Assembly (NCBI GenBank): GCA_910587815.1
Contig: CAJUNK010000001.1
Coordinates: 41,387 to 105,386 of the forward strand
DNA from: Candidatus Gastranaerophilales bacterium
GTDB lineage: Bacteria > Cyanobacteriota > Vampirovibrionia > Gastranaerophilales > Gastranaerophilaceae
Direction: 5' to 3'
DNA: 64,000 nucleotides
The notes below the pieces were generated by a model. It saw only the letters and a program-made list of their open reading frames with translations, did not search any database and had not been told where the DNA came from. Numbering within the stretch: position 1 is the first letter of the stretch; every line of letters starts with the position of its first letter. Shown piece by piece: positions 35,791-44,767 of the stretch. Position numbers and translations under genes: made by a program.

Positions 35791-37112
35791 TGAAAATATG
35801 CGTTATAGGAACAGGATATGTAGGCCTTGTGGCGGGTACTTGTCTTGCAGAGATGGGAAATGAGGTAATCTGTGTTGATAAAGATACAGAAAAACTTGCA
35901 AAACTTGAAAAAGGTATTGTACCAATTTATGAACCTGGTTTAGAAGAATTAATAAATGCAAATGTTCCTGAAGGCAGATTAAAATTTACAAATGATATGA
36001 AAATGGCTGTACAAGCTTCTTCCGTATGCTTTATTGCTGTTGGCACGCCCCAAGGGGATGATGGCGCTGCGGATTTATCTTATGTTTATGATGTGGCTTC
36101 AAGCATTGGCGAATATATGAATGATTACAAAGTAATTGTAGATAAATCTACAGTTCCTGTTGGTACGGCACAAAAAGTGACAGAAATTATAAAATCAAAA
36201 ACAAATATTAACTTTGATGTGGTTTCAAATCCTGAATTTTTAAAACAAGGCGCTGCTGTGGATGATTTTCTAAAACCTGATAGGGTGGTTATCGGTTCAA
36301 ATTCCCAAAAAGCAACAGAAATTATGCAGGAACTATACTCTCCATTTTTAAGGACAGGAAATCCTGTAATCATAATGGATGTAAAATCTGCTGAAATGAC
36401 AAAATATGCAGCAAATTCATTTTTAGCGGTAAAAATTTCTTATGCTAATGAAATTGCAAATATTTGCGAAAAAGTGGGTGCAGATGCTGAAATGGTTCGC
36501 ATTGGAATGTGCTCTGATAAACGCATAGGCTCGCAGTTTTTATTTGCTGGGCTTGGTTATGGGGGCAGCTGTTTTCCAAAAGATGTAAAAGCTATGATTA
36601 AAACAGCAAAAATAAATGGCTGTACATCCTCTCTTTTAGAGGCAGCAGATGCTGTAAATAAAGAACAAAGAGTTTTATTTATAAATAAAATTTTGGAAAG
36701 ATTTAACGGAGATGTTTCTGGTAAAACCTTTGCTGTATGGGGTCTTGCATTTAAGCCTAAAACAAATGATATGAGAGAAGCTCCAAGTATTACTATCATA
36801 AATGAGCTTTTAAAAAGAGGGGCAAAAGTTCAGGCGTATGACCCAAAAGCATTTGATTGCGCCCAAATGATTTTTCAAGATAAGATTGAATATTCAAAAT
36901 CAGCCTATGATACACTTCAAAATGCAGATGCTATGCTGCTTTTGACAGAATGGAACGAGTTTCGCCGTCCAAACTTTGAAAAAATTAAAGAACTATTGAA
37001 ACACCCTGTAATCTTTGATGGCAGAAACCAATATAACGGAAAAAGACTGATAGAAAAAGGTTTTGAGTACTATTGCATAGGAAAAAAGCTTGAAGTGCCT
37101 GTAGCTGTATAA
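35790..37112 (+). CDS. ugd: UDP-glucose 6-dehydrogenase
   Basis: Oxidises UDP-glucose to UDP-glucuronate with two NAD+. GTGYVGLVAGTCLAEMG is the NAD loop, VDKSTVPVGTAQ and NPEFLKQGAAV are substrate motifs, and GLGYGGSCFPKDVKA carries the catalytic Cys. 440 aa, full length. Coupled to the UDP-xylose synthase gene; together they make nucleotide sugars for surface polysaccharide or LPS. Confidence 0.95.
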   Translation: MKICVIGTGYVGLVAGTCLAEMGNEVICVDKDTEKLAKLEKGIVPIYEPGLEELINANVPEGRLKFTNDMKMAVQASSVCFIAVGTPQGDDGAADLSYVYDVASSIGEYMNDYKVIVDKSTVPVGTAQKVTEIIKSKTNINFDVVSNPEFLKQGAAVDDFLKPDRVVIGSNSQKATEIMQELYSPFLRTGNPVIIMDVKSAEMTKYAANSFLAVKISYANEIANICEKVGADAEMVRIGMCSDKRIGSQFLFAGLGYGGSCFPKDVKAMIKTAKINGCTSSLLEAADAVNKEQRVLFINKILERFNGDVSGKTFAVWGLAFKPKTNDMREAPSITIINELLKRGAKVQAYDPKAFDCAQMIFQDKIEYSKSAYDTLQNADAMLLLTEWNEFRRPNFEKIKELLKHPVIFDGRNQYNGKRLIEKGFEYYCIGKKLEVPVAV

Positions 37113-37137
37113 AAGTTTCAAACTAAATAATTAATCT

Positions 37138-37176
37138 GCCGGACATCCTTTAATTAAAAAGGATGTCCGTTACTTT
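37138..37176. terminator. Bidirectional terminator between ugd and a small minus-strand gene
   Basis: CGGACATCCTTT pairs with AAAGGATGTCCG around AATTAA and a T-rich tail follows on the plus side. The 3' end of the 63-aa minus-strand gene lies inside this stem, so one hairpin can serve both genes. Confidence 0.75.
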
Positions 37177-37341
37177 TTGCAATTTTTTACCGATTATTTT
37201 TACCATATCTGCGTATGGGGAGGTGTCACTTGTTTTTTGATCCGGATTTGCAAGGGCTGTTTCAAGTACATAAATATACATTGATATTTCAATAAGTTCA
37301 GTCTCTATTTCTTTGATATTTATTAATTTTTGTTCACACAT
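37150..37341 (-). CDS. Small helical protein, unknown function
   Basis: 63 aa, predicted helical hairpin (INIKEIETELIEISMYIYVLE, then ADMVKIIGKKLQKVTDILFN). No family recognised. It is divergent from a small HTH gene 82 bp away; the shared region holds TATATACTATATAG-like dyads, so the pair may be co-regulated. Confidence 0.5.
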   Translation of the reverse strand: MCEQKLINIKEIETELIEISMYIYVLETALANPDQKTSDTSPYADMVKIIGKKLQKVTDILFN

Positions 37342-37422
37342 TGTAATTATTTCCTACTTATATGGAAAATTATATACTATATAGTCATATTGTCAATATG
37401 AATACACATACAAGTGTAAAAA

Positions 37423-37677
37423 ATGAATAATAAGTGTAAAATCCTACTTATGGGTATGAATGAAGATATAAAGACAGAAATAAAGATGCTCCTTTTAAAA
37501 AAATGCTGGACACAGGAAAAATTGGCGCAGGAGCTTGGAAAAAGGCTGAATAAAAAATATACGGGTAATAATCTGACTAAAAAATTACGTACCGAAACAA
37601 TACAATACAGGGAAATTAAATTAATAGCAGATATTTTAGGATTTGATATTGAATTTAAAGACAGAGATTTAAAATAA
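37423..37677 (+). CDS. Small HTH DNA-binding protein (XRE-like)
   Basis: 84 aa with an HTH-like pattern: LLLKKCWTQEKLAQELGKRL and later REIKLIADILGFDIEFKDRD. It lacks the effector region of larger XRE regulators. No strong ribosome-binding site precedes the first ATG; an internal ATG at MNEDIKTEIKM is an alternative start. It ends 2 bp from the stop of the decarboxylase gene. Confidence 0.6.
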   Translation: MNNKCKILLMGMNEDIKTEIKMLLLKKCWTQEKLAQELGKRLNKKYTGNNLTKKLRTETIQYREIKLIADILGFDIEFKDRDLK

Positions 37678-37679
37678 AA

Positions 37680-39182
37680 TCATTCTGTAATATTATCTAT
37701 TACTTCAATTTCAGAAAAATCTGAAAGATAAGGTAAATGTTCTTTGTGGATAATTTCACCAGGCAGTAATACAGAAATTCCTGGAGGGCAAAGTGCTATT
37801 ACTTCTGCTGATATACGCCCAATGGCATCTTCAATTTTTACAAGTTTTTTAGGAGCAAAATATGCATCTCTTGGGTTCATTACAGTTATTGGCTCCATTA
37901 AAGGCATATATTTTTTACCTTCAAGATGGCAAATATCAGGATATTCTCTGATAGATATTGCTTTTAGTGCTTTAATTAAATATTCAAATTCTTCTCTTGT
38001 GTTTCCAATATTTGAAAGAATTAATACCCCTTCATCAGAGGCAGATTCAATTTCAATATTAAAATCTAATTCTAAAATGGTCTCCAGGCGTTTTCCACTA
38101 AGACCTTTCATTTTAATGAAAATTTTTGTAACATCAAATTTTACACCATCATCTTCGCCAAGAACGGATAAATTTTTAATATTTTTAGCTTCGTGCCTAA
38201 AATATTTTGCATTTTCAATTGCTCTTTTAATGAGTTTTTGACCATTTTCACTGCTAAGATGAGCCCTTGCAGCATCAAGGCTTGCAAGCAAAAGAACAGA
38301 TGGGCTTGTTGTATGTAAAAGTTTTAAGGCATGTTCAATTTTATGAATATCAAGTTTTGAATTTTTTGAAATATGCAATAAGGAGCTTTGCGTCATAGAG
38401 CCGCCTGTTTTATGCAAAGAATGTACAACGGCATCTGCGCCTAATTCAAGTGCAGATTTTGGCAATTCATCACTAAAATTCCATAAAGAACCGTGGGCTT
38501 CATCTACAATTAAAGGCACATTGTGTTTTTTGCATATTTCAGACATTTTTTTAATATCAGAAATCATACCTTCATAAGTTGGGTTTACCACCCAAACAAA
38601 TTTTGTATTAGGTTTTAATTTTAATTGATATTCAAGTTCATCAGCTTCAATTGCCCCAAAAATAGACCAATTATCTAAAAGTTTTGGCATAAGCCATTTT
38701 GGATTGGCGCCTGATATCATCATACCTGTGATTACAGAACGATGTGAATTTCTTGCAACAATAATTTCGTCATTTGGTGAAACCACGCCAAAAGCTATTG
38801 CAAGGTTTGAAATTGTACTACCAGATGTTATAAAAAATGTTTTTTTAGAATTGTATGCAATGCTTGCAAGTTTCATAGCGTCTGCTATGGCGCCAGTTGC
38901 CGGGTGAAGAGTGCCAAGTGAATCAAACTCGTCTGTTGTGTCCAATAAAAGTGCGTCTTCTCCAATTAAATTTTGAAAACGTTTTAAAACACCTTCTCCC
39001 CTATTGTGCCCGGGAATGTGAAAACCAGTGCAAGGATTATTTTTATATTTTTCAAGAGCATCTAATAAAGGTGCAACAACATTATCATCTTTTGAAGCAT
39101 TAGCATTTCTGTCATACAAGACATTTGCAGATAGAGCTATATCTTTTATGGTATTAGTTTTAAATGAAATATTTTTATTCAA
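37680..39182 (-). CDS. PLP-dependent Orn/Lys/Arg decarboxylase family protein
   Basis: Fold-type I amino-acid decarboxylase, 500 aa. HIPGHNRGEG, FITSGSTISNLAIAFG, DEAHGSLWNFSDELP and the PLP Lys in HSLHKTGGSMTQSS are visible, followed by the C-terminal domain with CPPGISVLLPGEI. It lacks the N-terminal response-regulator-like wing of inducible E. coli enzymes and resembles SpeA-type arginine or lysine decarboxylases of Firmicutes and cyanobacteria. Substrate not decidable here. The N-terminus MNKNISFKTN resembles the ISFG leaders noted elsewhere. Confidence 0.88.
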   Translation of the reverse strand: MNKNISFKTNTIKDIALSANVLYDRNANASKDDNVVAPLLDALEKYKNNPCTGFHIPGHNRGEGVLKRFQNLIGEDALLLDTTDEFDSLGTLHPATGAIADAMKLASIAYNSKKTFFITSGSTISNLAIAFGVVSPNDEIIVARNSHRSVITGMMISGANPKWLMPKLLDNWSIFGAIEADELEYQLKLKPNTKFVWVVNPTYEGMISDIKKMSEICKKHNVPLIVDEAHGSLWNFSDELPKSALELGADAVVHSLHKTGGSMTQSSLLHISKNSKLDIHKIEHALKLLHTTSPSVLLLASLDAARAHLSSENGQKLIKRAIENAKYFRHEAKNIKNLSVLGEDDGVKFDVTKIFIKMKGLSGKRLETILELDFNIEIESASDEGVLILSNIGNTREEFEYLIKALKAISIREYPDICHLEGKKYMPLMEPITVMNPRDAYFAPKKLVKIEDAIGRISAEVIALCPPGISVLLPGEIIHKEHLPYLSDFSEIEVIDNITE

Positions 39183-39500
39183 TTTTTTTGTTTCATCCTT
39201 TGGCCGGTAAAATACGTTATTAGCAGAATTTTATATATATTATTACACATAAAAAATAAAAAACATATTTTTTGCCTTGTGAGATTTGAAATGTTTCGAA
39301 ATGTTTAGAAAAATTAAATTACATTATTTAAAAAAACTTTTATATGTGCTAGCAAAAAAAATTTATTCCATGTTTTATATTACAAAACGTCTTTTTGCCT
39401 AAAATCTAAAAAAATGCTACAATTAAAATAATAAACACAAATAAGGAACATGAAGGACAATAGGGTTTTACAAGCAAAAAGGTGAGAGGTAAAATAAACT
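39183..39500. other. AT-rich divergent intergenic region
   Basis: 318 bp between the decarboxylase start and the 117-aa gene. It should hold both divergent promoters. No RNA, repeat or further gene seen; GAGAGG at about 39483 is the ribosome-binding site of the rightward gene. Confidence 0.5.
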
Positions 39501-39854
39501 ATGGTCGACAATCGCTCGACGGGTTTTTTTGGTTTAACAGGTGGCTTTAATTTTAAATCCGGTGATGCGTCAGGCATGGCAAACAAAACGCAGGATGAAA
39601 AAATGGGGCAGGGCGGAGAGTATTTTGCCCAAGGTGAGCAAGAACCCGAAGAAGAAAGAAGAGAGAATAATACATTTGTAGACCGCTCGGCTCAGCTAAG
39701 AGGGGCTTTAGATTCACTTGCGCTTTTAAATGCATCTAGAATCAAAAAGTTCAACATCCACGAAAAAGACGAGGATGAAAAAGAAGAAGAAAAGAAAAAG
39801 AAAAAAACCAAAAAAGAGCTGACTCATCTTGTTGATGATTTTGAAAAAAAATAA
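39501..39854 (+). CDS. Highly charged small protein, unknown function
   Basis: 117 aa. A Gly/Phe-rich start (TGFFGLTGGFNFKSG), a Glu-rich centre (EQEPEEERRENN), a short helix (RGALDSLALLNASR) and a Lys/Glu tail. Probably mostly disordered. GAGAGG upstream of the ATG supports translation. It precedes the PHP gene by 22 bp on the same strand. Confidence 0.55.
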   Translation: MVDNRSTGFFGLTGGFNFKSGDASGMANKTQDEKMGQGGEYFAQGEQEPEEERRENNTFVDRSAQLRGALDSLALLNASRIKKFNIHEKDEDEKEEEKKKKKTKKELTHLVDDFEKK

Positions 39855-39876
39855 TTGATGGATTAGAATTGTTTTT

Positions 39877-40515
39877 ATGAAATCACAGGCGCTAAAAACA
39901 AGAATCGCAAATATAAAAAAAGAAGAGTATTTTAATTTTGCAAATCTTCATTGTCATTCAAATATATCTGATGGCAGGGAAGATTTTGATACACTTGTAG
40001 AACAGGCTTTAAATAAGGGTCTGAAACATTTTTCTATTACAGACCACAACACAGTTGATGGGTATAAAAATTCAAAATATTCAAACAACCCTATTTTAAT
40101 CAATGGGGTGGAATTTGATTGTTTTTATTCAACCACATTAATTCATATTTTGGGATATGGGATAGATATTAATAATTCTGAAATATTAAGTCTTTGTGCT
40201 AAAGATAAAAAGGATACAAAATATGATGTAGTGCGTTTATTGCATTTAAGACACCCAAAAAAAGTAATTGATGCCATTCATAAGGCAGGTGGTATTGCAG
40301 TATTTGCTCATCCTTGCTGTTCATCTGTTTTAAGTCTTGATGGTTTGGTTAAAAAATTAAAATCATTTGGTCTGGATGGAATTGAAACAAATTATCCTTA
40401 TGCCAGACATCGCGGTATTATAAAGTTTCATTCAAGAAAAAAACCGTATAAGCTTGCCCAAAAATTTGATTTAATTCAAACTGGCGGAACTGATGAACAC
40501 GGGACGCTTTTGTAA
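39877..40515 (+). CDS. PHP-domain metal-dependent phosphoesterase
   Basis: Metal-dependent phosphoesterase. Metal ligands appear in order: LHCHSNISDG, SITDHNTVDG, NGVEFDC, FAHPCC and the final GTDEHG. The 212-aa protein ends right after this last motif, shorter than many YciV-like homologues (about 280 aa) but with the ligand set intact. The substrate is unknown; nucleotide 3'-5' phosphoesterases are common relatives. ATG seven bases after TAGAAT, no ribosome-binding site. Confidence 0.82.
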   Translation: MKSQALKTRIANIKKEEYFNFANLHCHSNISDGREDFDTLVEQALNKGLKHFSITDHNTVDGYKNSKYSNNPILINGVEFDCFYSTTLIHILGYGIDINNSEILSLCAKDKKDTKYDVVRLLHLRHPKKVIDAIHKAGGIAVFAHPCCSSVLSLDGLVKKLKSFGLDGIETNYPYARHRGIIKFHSRKKPYKLAQKFDLIQTGGTDEHGTLL

Positions 40516-40543
40516 GAATAATTATCCAATTTTGATAAAAATT

Positions 40544-41422
40544 TTATCTGTATCCTGCAATTTTTGCATTTCTTGATTTTTCAACCCTAAGATACCACCA
40601 AGTGAAACATAGTGTGATGAATGGCAGCAAAATATTTGCCAATGCACCAGAAGCACAAGCATTTAATAATGTTGCCATTGCTTTATAAGCTTCAGTATGA
40701 TTATATTGCATATAGAAAGTTTGGGTGAATATTAATGTTTTCAAAAAATAATCAATCAAAACGCCATATAAGCCTGTAATTACAACAATTAATATCCAAA
40801 ATCCAATTGCTGAAAAATAATTTCTTGCAGTTAATTTTATAGATTTTACAATGCTTTCAAATGGTGTTAAATTGGGGCTTAAAACAAAAGATTGTATTGG
40901 AATTGTTGAAAATAGTGGCATTAATATTAAAAATGCAATTGTTACAAAAGCAATTGGTATAGTAAGCCCTGAAGTGCTTAAATTGTTTGCAATAGTATAA
41001 ACAAATGCAATGCCTGTGATTGTTATTCCGATTATTATCCAAATAAAGCACAATATTAAAAGATAAGCTATATAATCAGATGCTCTTTTTTGGAAAACTT
41101 CTGTGTAGTATTTAAATTCCCGAACTGTTTCATTTTCAATTATTTGTTTTGAAATTAAAACAAGTCCGCCTGAAACTATTAAAAATCTCCAAAAACTGTG
41201 GCAAAATATTCCAATACCCAAAGGTGCTGTTATTAAAACTGCCGGTAAATATACACTTTCAGGGCTTGAAGCCATTAGAAACGGCGCAAACGCAAGATAA
41301 ATGCCAATTAATTGGCCAAACACCGGATATAAAATATACATTAAAAATTGGGGCAATTTATAGAAAAATGTTGAAAGTGATTTATAGATTATTGTAAGGT
41401 TTGATGCGCTTTTTTTATACAT
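40544..41422 (-). CDS. Multi-pass membrane protein, unknown function
   Basis: 292 aa with about six membrane helices (around residues 25-48, 60-80, 120-150, 160-180, 205-225 and 255-280). The pattern SIKLTARNYFSAIGFWILIVVI recalls glycerophosphoryl-diester-type or DUF4013-like membrane domains, but I cannot assign it. It converges with the PHP gene. Confidence 0.6.
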   Translation of the reverse strand: MYKKSASNLTIIYKSLSTFFYKLPQFLMYILYPVFGQLIGIYLAFAPFLMASSPESVYLPAVLITAPLGIGIFCHSFWRFLIVSGGLVLISKQIIENETVREFKYYTEVFQKRASDYIAYLLILCFIWIIIGITITGIAFVYTIANNLSTSGLTIPIAFVTIAFLILMPLFSTIPIQSFVLSPNLTPFESIVKSIKLTARNYFSAIGFWILIVVITGLYGVLIDYFLKTLIFTQTFYMQYNHTEAYKAMATLLNACASGALANILLPFITLCFTWWYLRVEKSRNAKIAGYR

Positions 41423-41499
41423 TATAAAATACCTGTTTAATTGCCTATTGTATCAATAAAACAAGTATACCATTTTTTATTAAAAATAAAATACAAATT

Positions 41500-42615
41500 T
41501 TAAACTATGCGCAGATTACTTTGGTTTTGCAGATAGCTGTATTTAGAATAATATTCTTCAGGGTTGTCTTTTGCAGCTTTTATTGTTTCTTCAAGTTCTA
41601 TAAATTTGCCTGCCAAATTAGGGTCAAACTGACTGCCTGAACATCTTTTTATTTCTTCAATGGCAACTTCATGTTCTAATGCTTTTCTGTATGAACGTGT
41701 TGATGTCATAGCATCATAAGTATCAGCTATTGCGACAATTCTAGATGAAAGGGGAATTTGTTCGCCTATAAGGCCGTCGGGATAGCCTTTTCCATCCCAT
41801 CTTTCATGATGTGCCTTTAGCCAGCTTGAAATTCCTGCAAGTTTTTTTATACTTAAAATCATTTTTTCGGAATTATTTGGATGGGATTTCATCACAGCAA
41901 ACTCTTCATCGGTTAATTTTCCTGGTTTACATAAAATACACTGCGGAATTGCTATTTTTCCTATATCATGCAAAAGCCCTGCTGTTTCAATTTCTTCTAA
42001 TAATTTATCATCAAGACCAATTTCTTTAGCTAAAATTAGGGAATATAATGTTACTCTCAAGGAATGTCCATGAGTATAAGGGTCTTTTGAATCAAGGGCA
42101 GATGATATTGATTTTATTGTTTTATAGAATAATTCTTTTAAGTCTTTTAAAATTGCAGATTTTGAACTTGTTAAATTAAATTTATTTATTCCGATTTCTA
42201 CAACCCTTGATAATTCTTCAGGTTCAAATGGTTTTAACATATATTGGAAAAGATTACATTTATTTACAGCATCAGACAGTATTTCAACATCAGCAAAACC
42301 TGTTAAAAGGATTTTTATTACATCCGGTGCTATATCATTTACTTTTTGTAAAAATTCGGTTCCTTCCATAACTGGCATTTTATGGTCTGAAACAATAAGA
42401 GAAATTTTATCGCGATTGTCTTCAAAAACTTTTAAACCTTCTAAACCGTTTTGTGCGGTTAAAATTTTATATTTTCTATGAAAGGTTCTTTTTAATAGCT
42501 GTAAATTATTGATTTCATCATCTACAAGCAGGATGGTGCTTGTATCGCATTGCATTTTTGAATACAAGATATCATCCATACCATCTATGAAAAATTCTTT
42601 TTCCAGATTAAGCAT
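41500..42615 (-). CDS. Response regulator with HD-GYP domain (predicted c-di-GMP phosphodiesterase)
   Basis: The receiver domain (about residues 27-145) has ILLVDDE, phospho-Asp in LIVSDHKMP and the KPF switch Lys. The HD-GYP domain (about 165-350) has HSLRVTLYSLILA, LLHDIGKIAIP, the HHERWDGKGYPDGL signature and DTYDAMTSTRSYRKAL. All ligands for c-di-GMP hydrolysis look intact. A 25-residue extension precedes the receiver. No cognate kinase adjoins it; the nearest is at 53.4-54.1 kb. Confidence 0.92.
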   Translation of the reverse strand: MLNLEKEFFIDGMDDILYSKMQCDTSTILLVDDEINNLQLLKRTFHRKYKILTAQNGLEGLKVFEDNRDKISLIVSDHKMPVMEGTEFLQKVNDIAPDVIKILLTGFADVEILSDAVNKCNLFQYMLKPFEPEELSRVVEIGINKFNLTSSKSAILKDLKELFYKTIKSISSALDSKDPYTHGHSLRVTLYSLILAKEIGLDDKLLEEIETAGLLHDIGKIAIPQCILCKPGKLTDEEFAVMKSHPNNSEKMILSIKKLAGISSWLKAHHERWDGKGYPDGLIGEQIPLSSRIVAIADTYDAMTSTRSYRKALEHEVAIEEIKRCSGSQFDPNLAGKFIELEETIKAAKDNPEEYYSKYSYLQNQSNLRIV

Positions 42616-42767
42616 TAGAACCCTAGAATAAACGCCTTATACAAAATAGTCGATATTTATATAAATATCGGCAGTCTTTCTAAATACTTTAATCAATTTT
42701 TTACCCAAAATCAATAATTCAAATATATGAAGAATTTTTTTAGCCTGGGTTATTATATTTCTAAATA

Positions 42768-43187
42768 TTATGTAAAATAGCTGCAATCTACGGTATTCAT
42801 AAATTCATCATAAGATTCCGCATCGGCTCTGCATACTTCTATTTGCTGTTCAACTCTTTGTTGCTTTTGGTCATAGAATTTTTCATTAGCTTGAACCTGA
42901 GCCAGTTGGGTATCTAATTCTGCTTGGAATTTATTTTCAATATCTTTTCTCATATTCATCATTTCCATACGCATATCTGTTGTGATATCACCTTCAAACT
43001 GGGCATCAATGGCTTGAAGCTCGTTTTCTTTTCTATCAAGAATGCCACTTGTGATAGCAGATTGAATACGTTGGAAAGTTTGTTTATCATCCGAAATTTT
43101 TACAAGGGAAAGCTCAAGAATGCTTACCTGCATTTTTGCAAACAACCGTGCAAGATTTATAGTATTAAATGCTCTGTTTTTACCCAT
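42768..43187 (-). CDS. Coiled-coil protein, unknown function
   Basis: 139 aa, largely helical: residues about 30-120 form a Gln/Glu/Met-rich coiled coil (FQAELDTQLAQVQANEKFYDQKQ is part of it). The N-terminus MGKNRAFNTINLARLFAKMQ is amphipathic. No family recognised. Divergent from the small TTG-start gene at 43439, 251 bp away. Confidence 0.55.
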   Translation of the reverse strand: MGKNRAFNTINLARLFAKMQVSILELSLVKISDDKQTFQRIQSAITSGILDRKENELQAIDAQFEGDITTDMRMEMMNMRKDIENKFQAELDTQLAQVQANEKFYDQKQQRVEQQIEVCRADAESYDEFMNTVDCSYFT

Positions 43188-43438
43188 TTTAAGGTTGTCC
43201 TTGTAGTTTTATACGTTTTCTATATGTATAAAGTATTTTGATATATAAAAATTGCTTATATAGTATATACTTTATTAATAAAACTTTACATTATTGCTTT
43301 AACGCATCTTTTGGACACATAAATGTAAAGTATTGTAAATAAAAATGGCTTTTTTGAAATCATGACTTATTGAAAAACTTTATTAAAATATAAGGAAGCT
43401 AATCTTTAAAATTGAAGGAAAAGTGTAAGGAGGATTAA

Positions 43439-43633
43439 TTGACTGTACAATTATTAAACAATCCGCCAATTAACCAAACTATAAAACCCGATAACGTGTC
43501 TAACACATACCAAAATCATATTTCGCAAGGAACTAATTCAACAACGCAAAATGGAAACAATATGCAAACGGGTTTTGTTTCCTCTCCGCCAGCACCCGCT
43601 GGATGTGGCTCAAATTTAAATGTGAGCGCTTAA
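43439..43633 (+). CDS. Small Asn/Pro-rich protein with TTG start
   Basis: 64 aa. A perfect AAGGAGG lies six bases before a TTG codon, the only start that fits, which argues the short frame is translated. The body is Asn/Thr/Gln-rich; the C-terminus is PPAPAGCGSNLNVSA with a single Cys. A terminator follows. No family recognised and no modification enzymes are near. Confidence 0.55.
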   Translation: MTVQLLNNPPINQTIKPDNVSNTYQNHISQGTNSTTQNGNNMQTGFVSSPPAPAGCGSNLNVSA

Positions 43634-43712
43634 TTTAGGATAAATTTAATTTTTCTTTATCTTATTTAAAAACAATTTTTCTTTCAGTTGTAAATTATGC
43701 TTATTTTATGAC

Positions 43713-43743
43713 ATGTGCGGCCAAAAGCCGCACTTCTTTTTAT
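43713..43743 (+). terminator. Terminator after the small TTG-start gene
   Basis: GTGCGGC and GCCGCAC (43715-43733) form a 7-bp G/C-rich stem with a CAAAA loop, followed by TTCTTTTT. Confidence 0.88.
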
Positions 43744-43824
43744 AAAAATGGTACGCTAGTACTATTTTGCGCAAAAAAAGATGGTATTCATTTAAATAAT
43801 ATGGAATAAAAGCAGCTTGCTAAT

Positions 43825-43944
43825 TTATTCAAAATCAAAAAGTTCTTTAATATTTATTTGAAGCGTTTGGGCGTTTAAAAATAATAATTCAAGACTAGGA
43901 CGCTTAATCCCAATTTCAATATGATAATTATTTAAGAAAAACAT
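43825..43944 (-). pseudogene. Remnant of an XRE-type HTH regulator
   Basis: A 39-codon frame whose translation (HIEIGIKRPSLELLFLNAQ, then INIKELFDFE) matches the end of a lambda-repressor-like HTH domain, where one expects IE-x-G-x-x-x-PSLETL and a final KELFDFE. The first helices that bind DNA are missing upstream. Probably a truncated gene left in the coaX upstream region. Confidence 0.5.
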
Positions 43945-43975
43945 AGAACATTTTCTTTTATGCTATAATCGCCTT

Positions 43976-44752
43976 ATGCTTTTTGTGATAGATATCGGAA
44001 ATACAAATACAAATATTGGGGTTTTTTGTGATGATACACTCCTTACAAATTGGAATGTTGCATCAGATTTAAAAAGAACCCAGGATGAATATGGCATATT
44101 AATTTTAAGTCTTATAAATTCTATAAAAGGAAATCTGGATCCTAAAATTACCCCAAAAAATGCAATAATATCCACAGTTGTGCCACCTTTAGGGGAAACA
44201 TTCAAAACAGCTTTGAAAAAATATTTAAATATAGATGCAGTTTTGGTTTCGTATAAATCAAAACTGCCGTTTAAAATTGCCCTAAAAGAACCAAAAGAGC
44301 TTGGTGCAGATAGAATTGCAAATGCAGCAGCAGCAGTAAAAATATATAAATTACCTGCAATTGTTATAGATTTTGGCACAGCAACCACTTTTGATATTGT
44401 AAATCAAGATAAAAATTTTGTGGGCGGTATAATTACGCCAGGTCTTAAAATTCAGGCAAATTCTTTGAGTAGTTTTACATCAAAATTGCCAAAGGTAAAA
44501 ATTGAAGCTCCAAAAGATGCCATAGGCAAAGATACAATATCTGCAATGCTTTCAGGCATAGTAAAAGGTCATGCTTGTATGATAGATGGGATGATAAAAC
44601 TTTGCGAAAAAGAGCTTAATCAAAAAGCTACAATTATTGCAACAGGCGGTTTTTCAAGTGTATTGTTCTCTAGTATGGAAAGAGAATTTGACTATATAAA
44701 TAAAGACTTGACGCTTTTTGGGCTGAAATATTTATATGATTTAAATAATTAA
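43976..44752 (+). CDS. coaX: Type III pantothenate kinase
   Basis: First step of CoA synthesis. ASKHA fold: VIDIGNTNTNIGVF phosphate-1 motif, GADRIANAAAA, VIDFGTATTFDIV phosphate-2 motif, GGIITPGLKIQ. 258 aa, full length. TATAAT (43964-43969) ends six bases before the ATG, without a ribosome-binding site. It is followed by dut after 15 bp. Confidence 0.95.
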   Translation: MLFVIDIGNTNTNIGVFCDDTLLTNWNVASDLKRTQDEYGILILSLINSIKGNLDPKITPKNAIISTVVPPLGETFKTALKKYLNIDAVLVSYKSKLPFKIALKEPKELGADRIANAAAAVKIYKLPAIVIDFGTATTFDIVNQDKNFVGGIITPGLKIQANSLSSFTSKLPKVKIEAPKDAIGKDTISAMLSGIVKGHACMIDGMIKLCEKELNQKATIIATGGFSSVLFSSMEREFDYINKDLTLFGLKYLYDLNN

Positions 44753-44767
44753 TATAAGGAAATAAAG

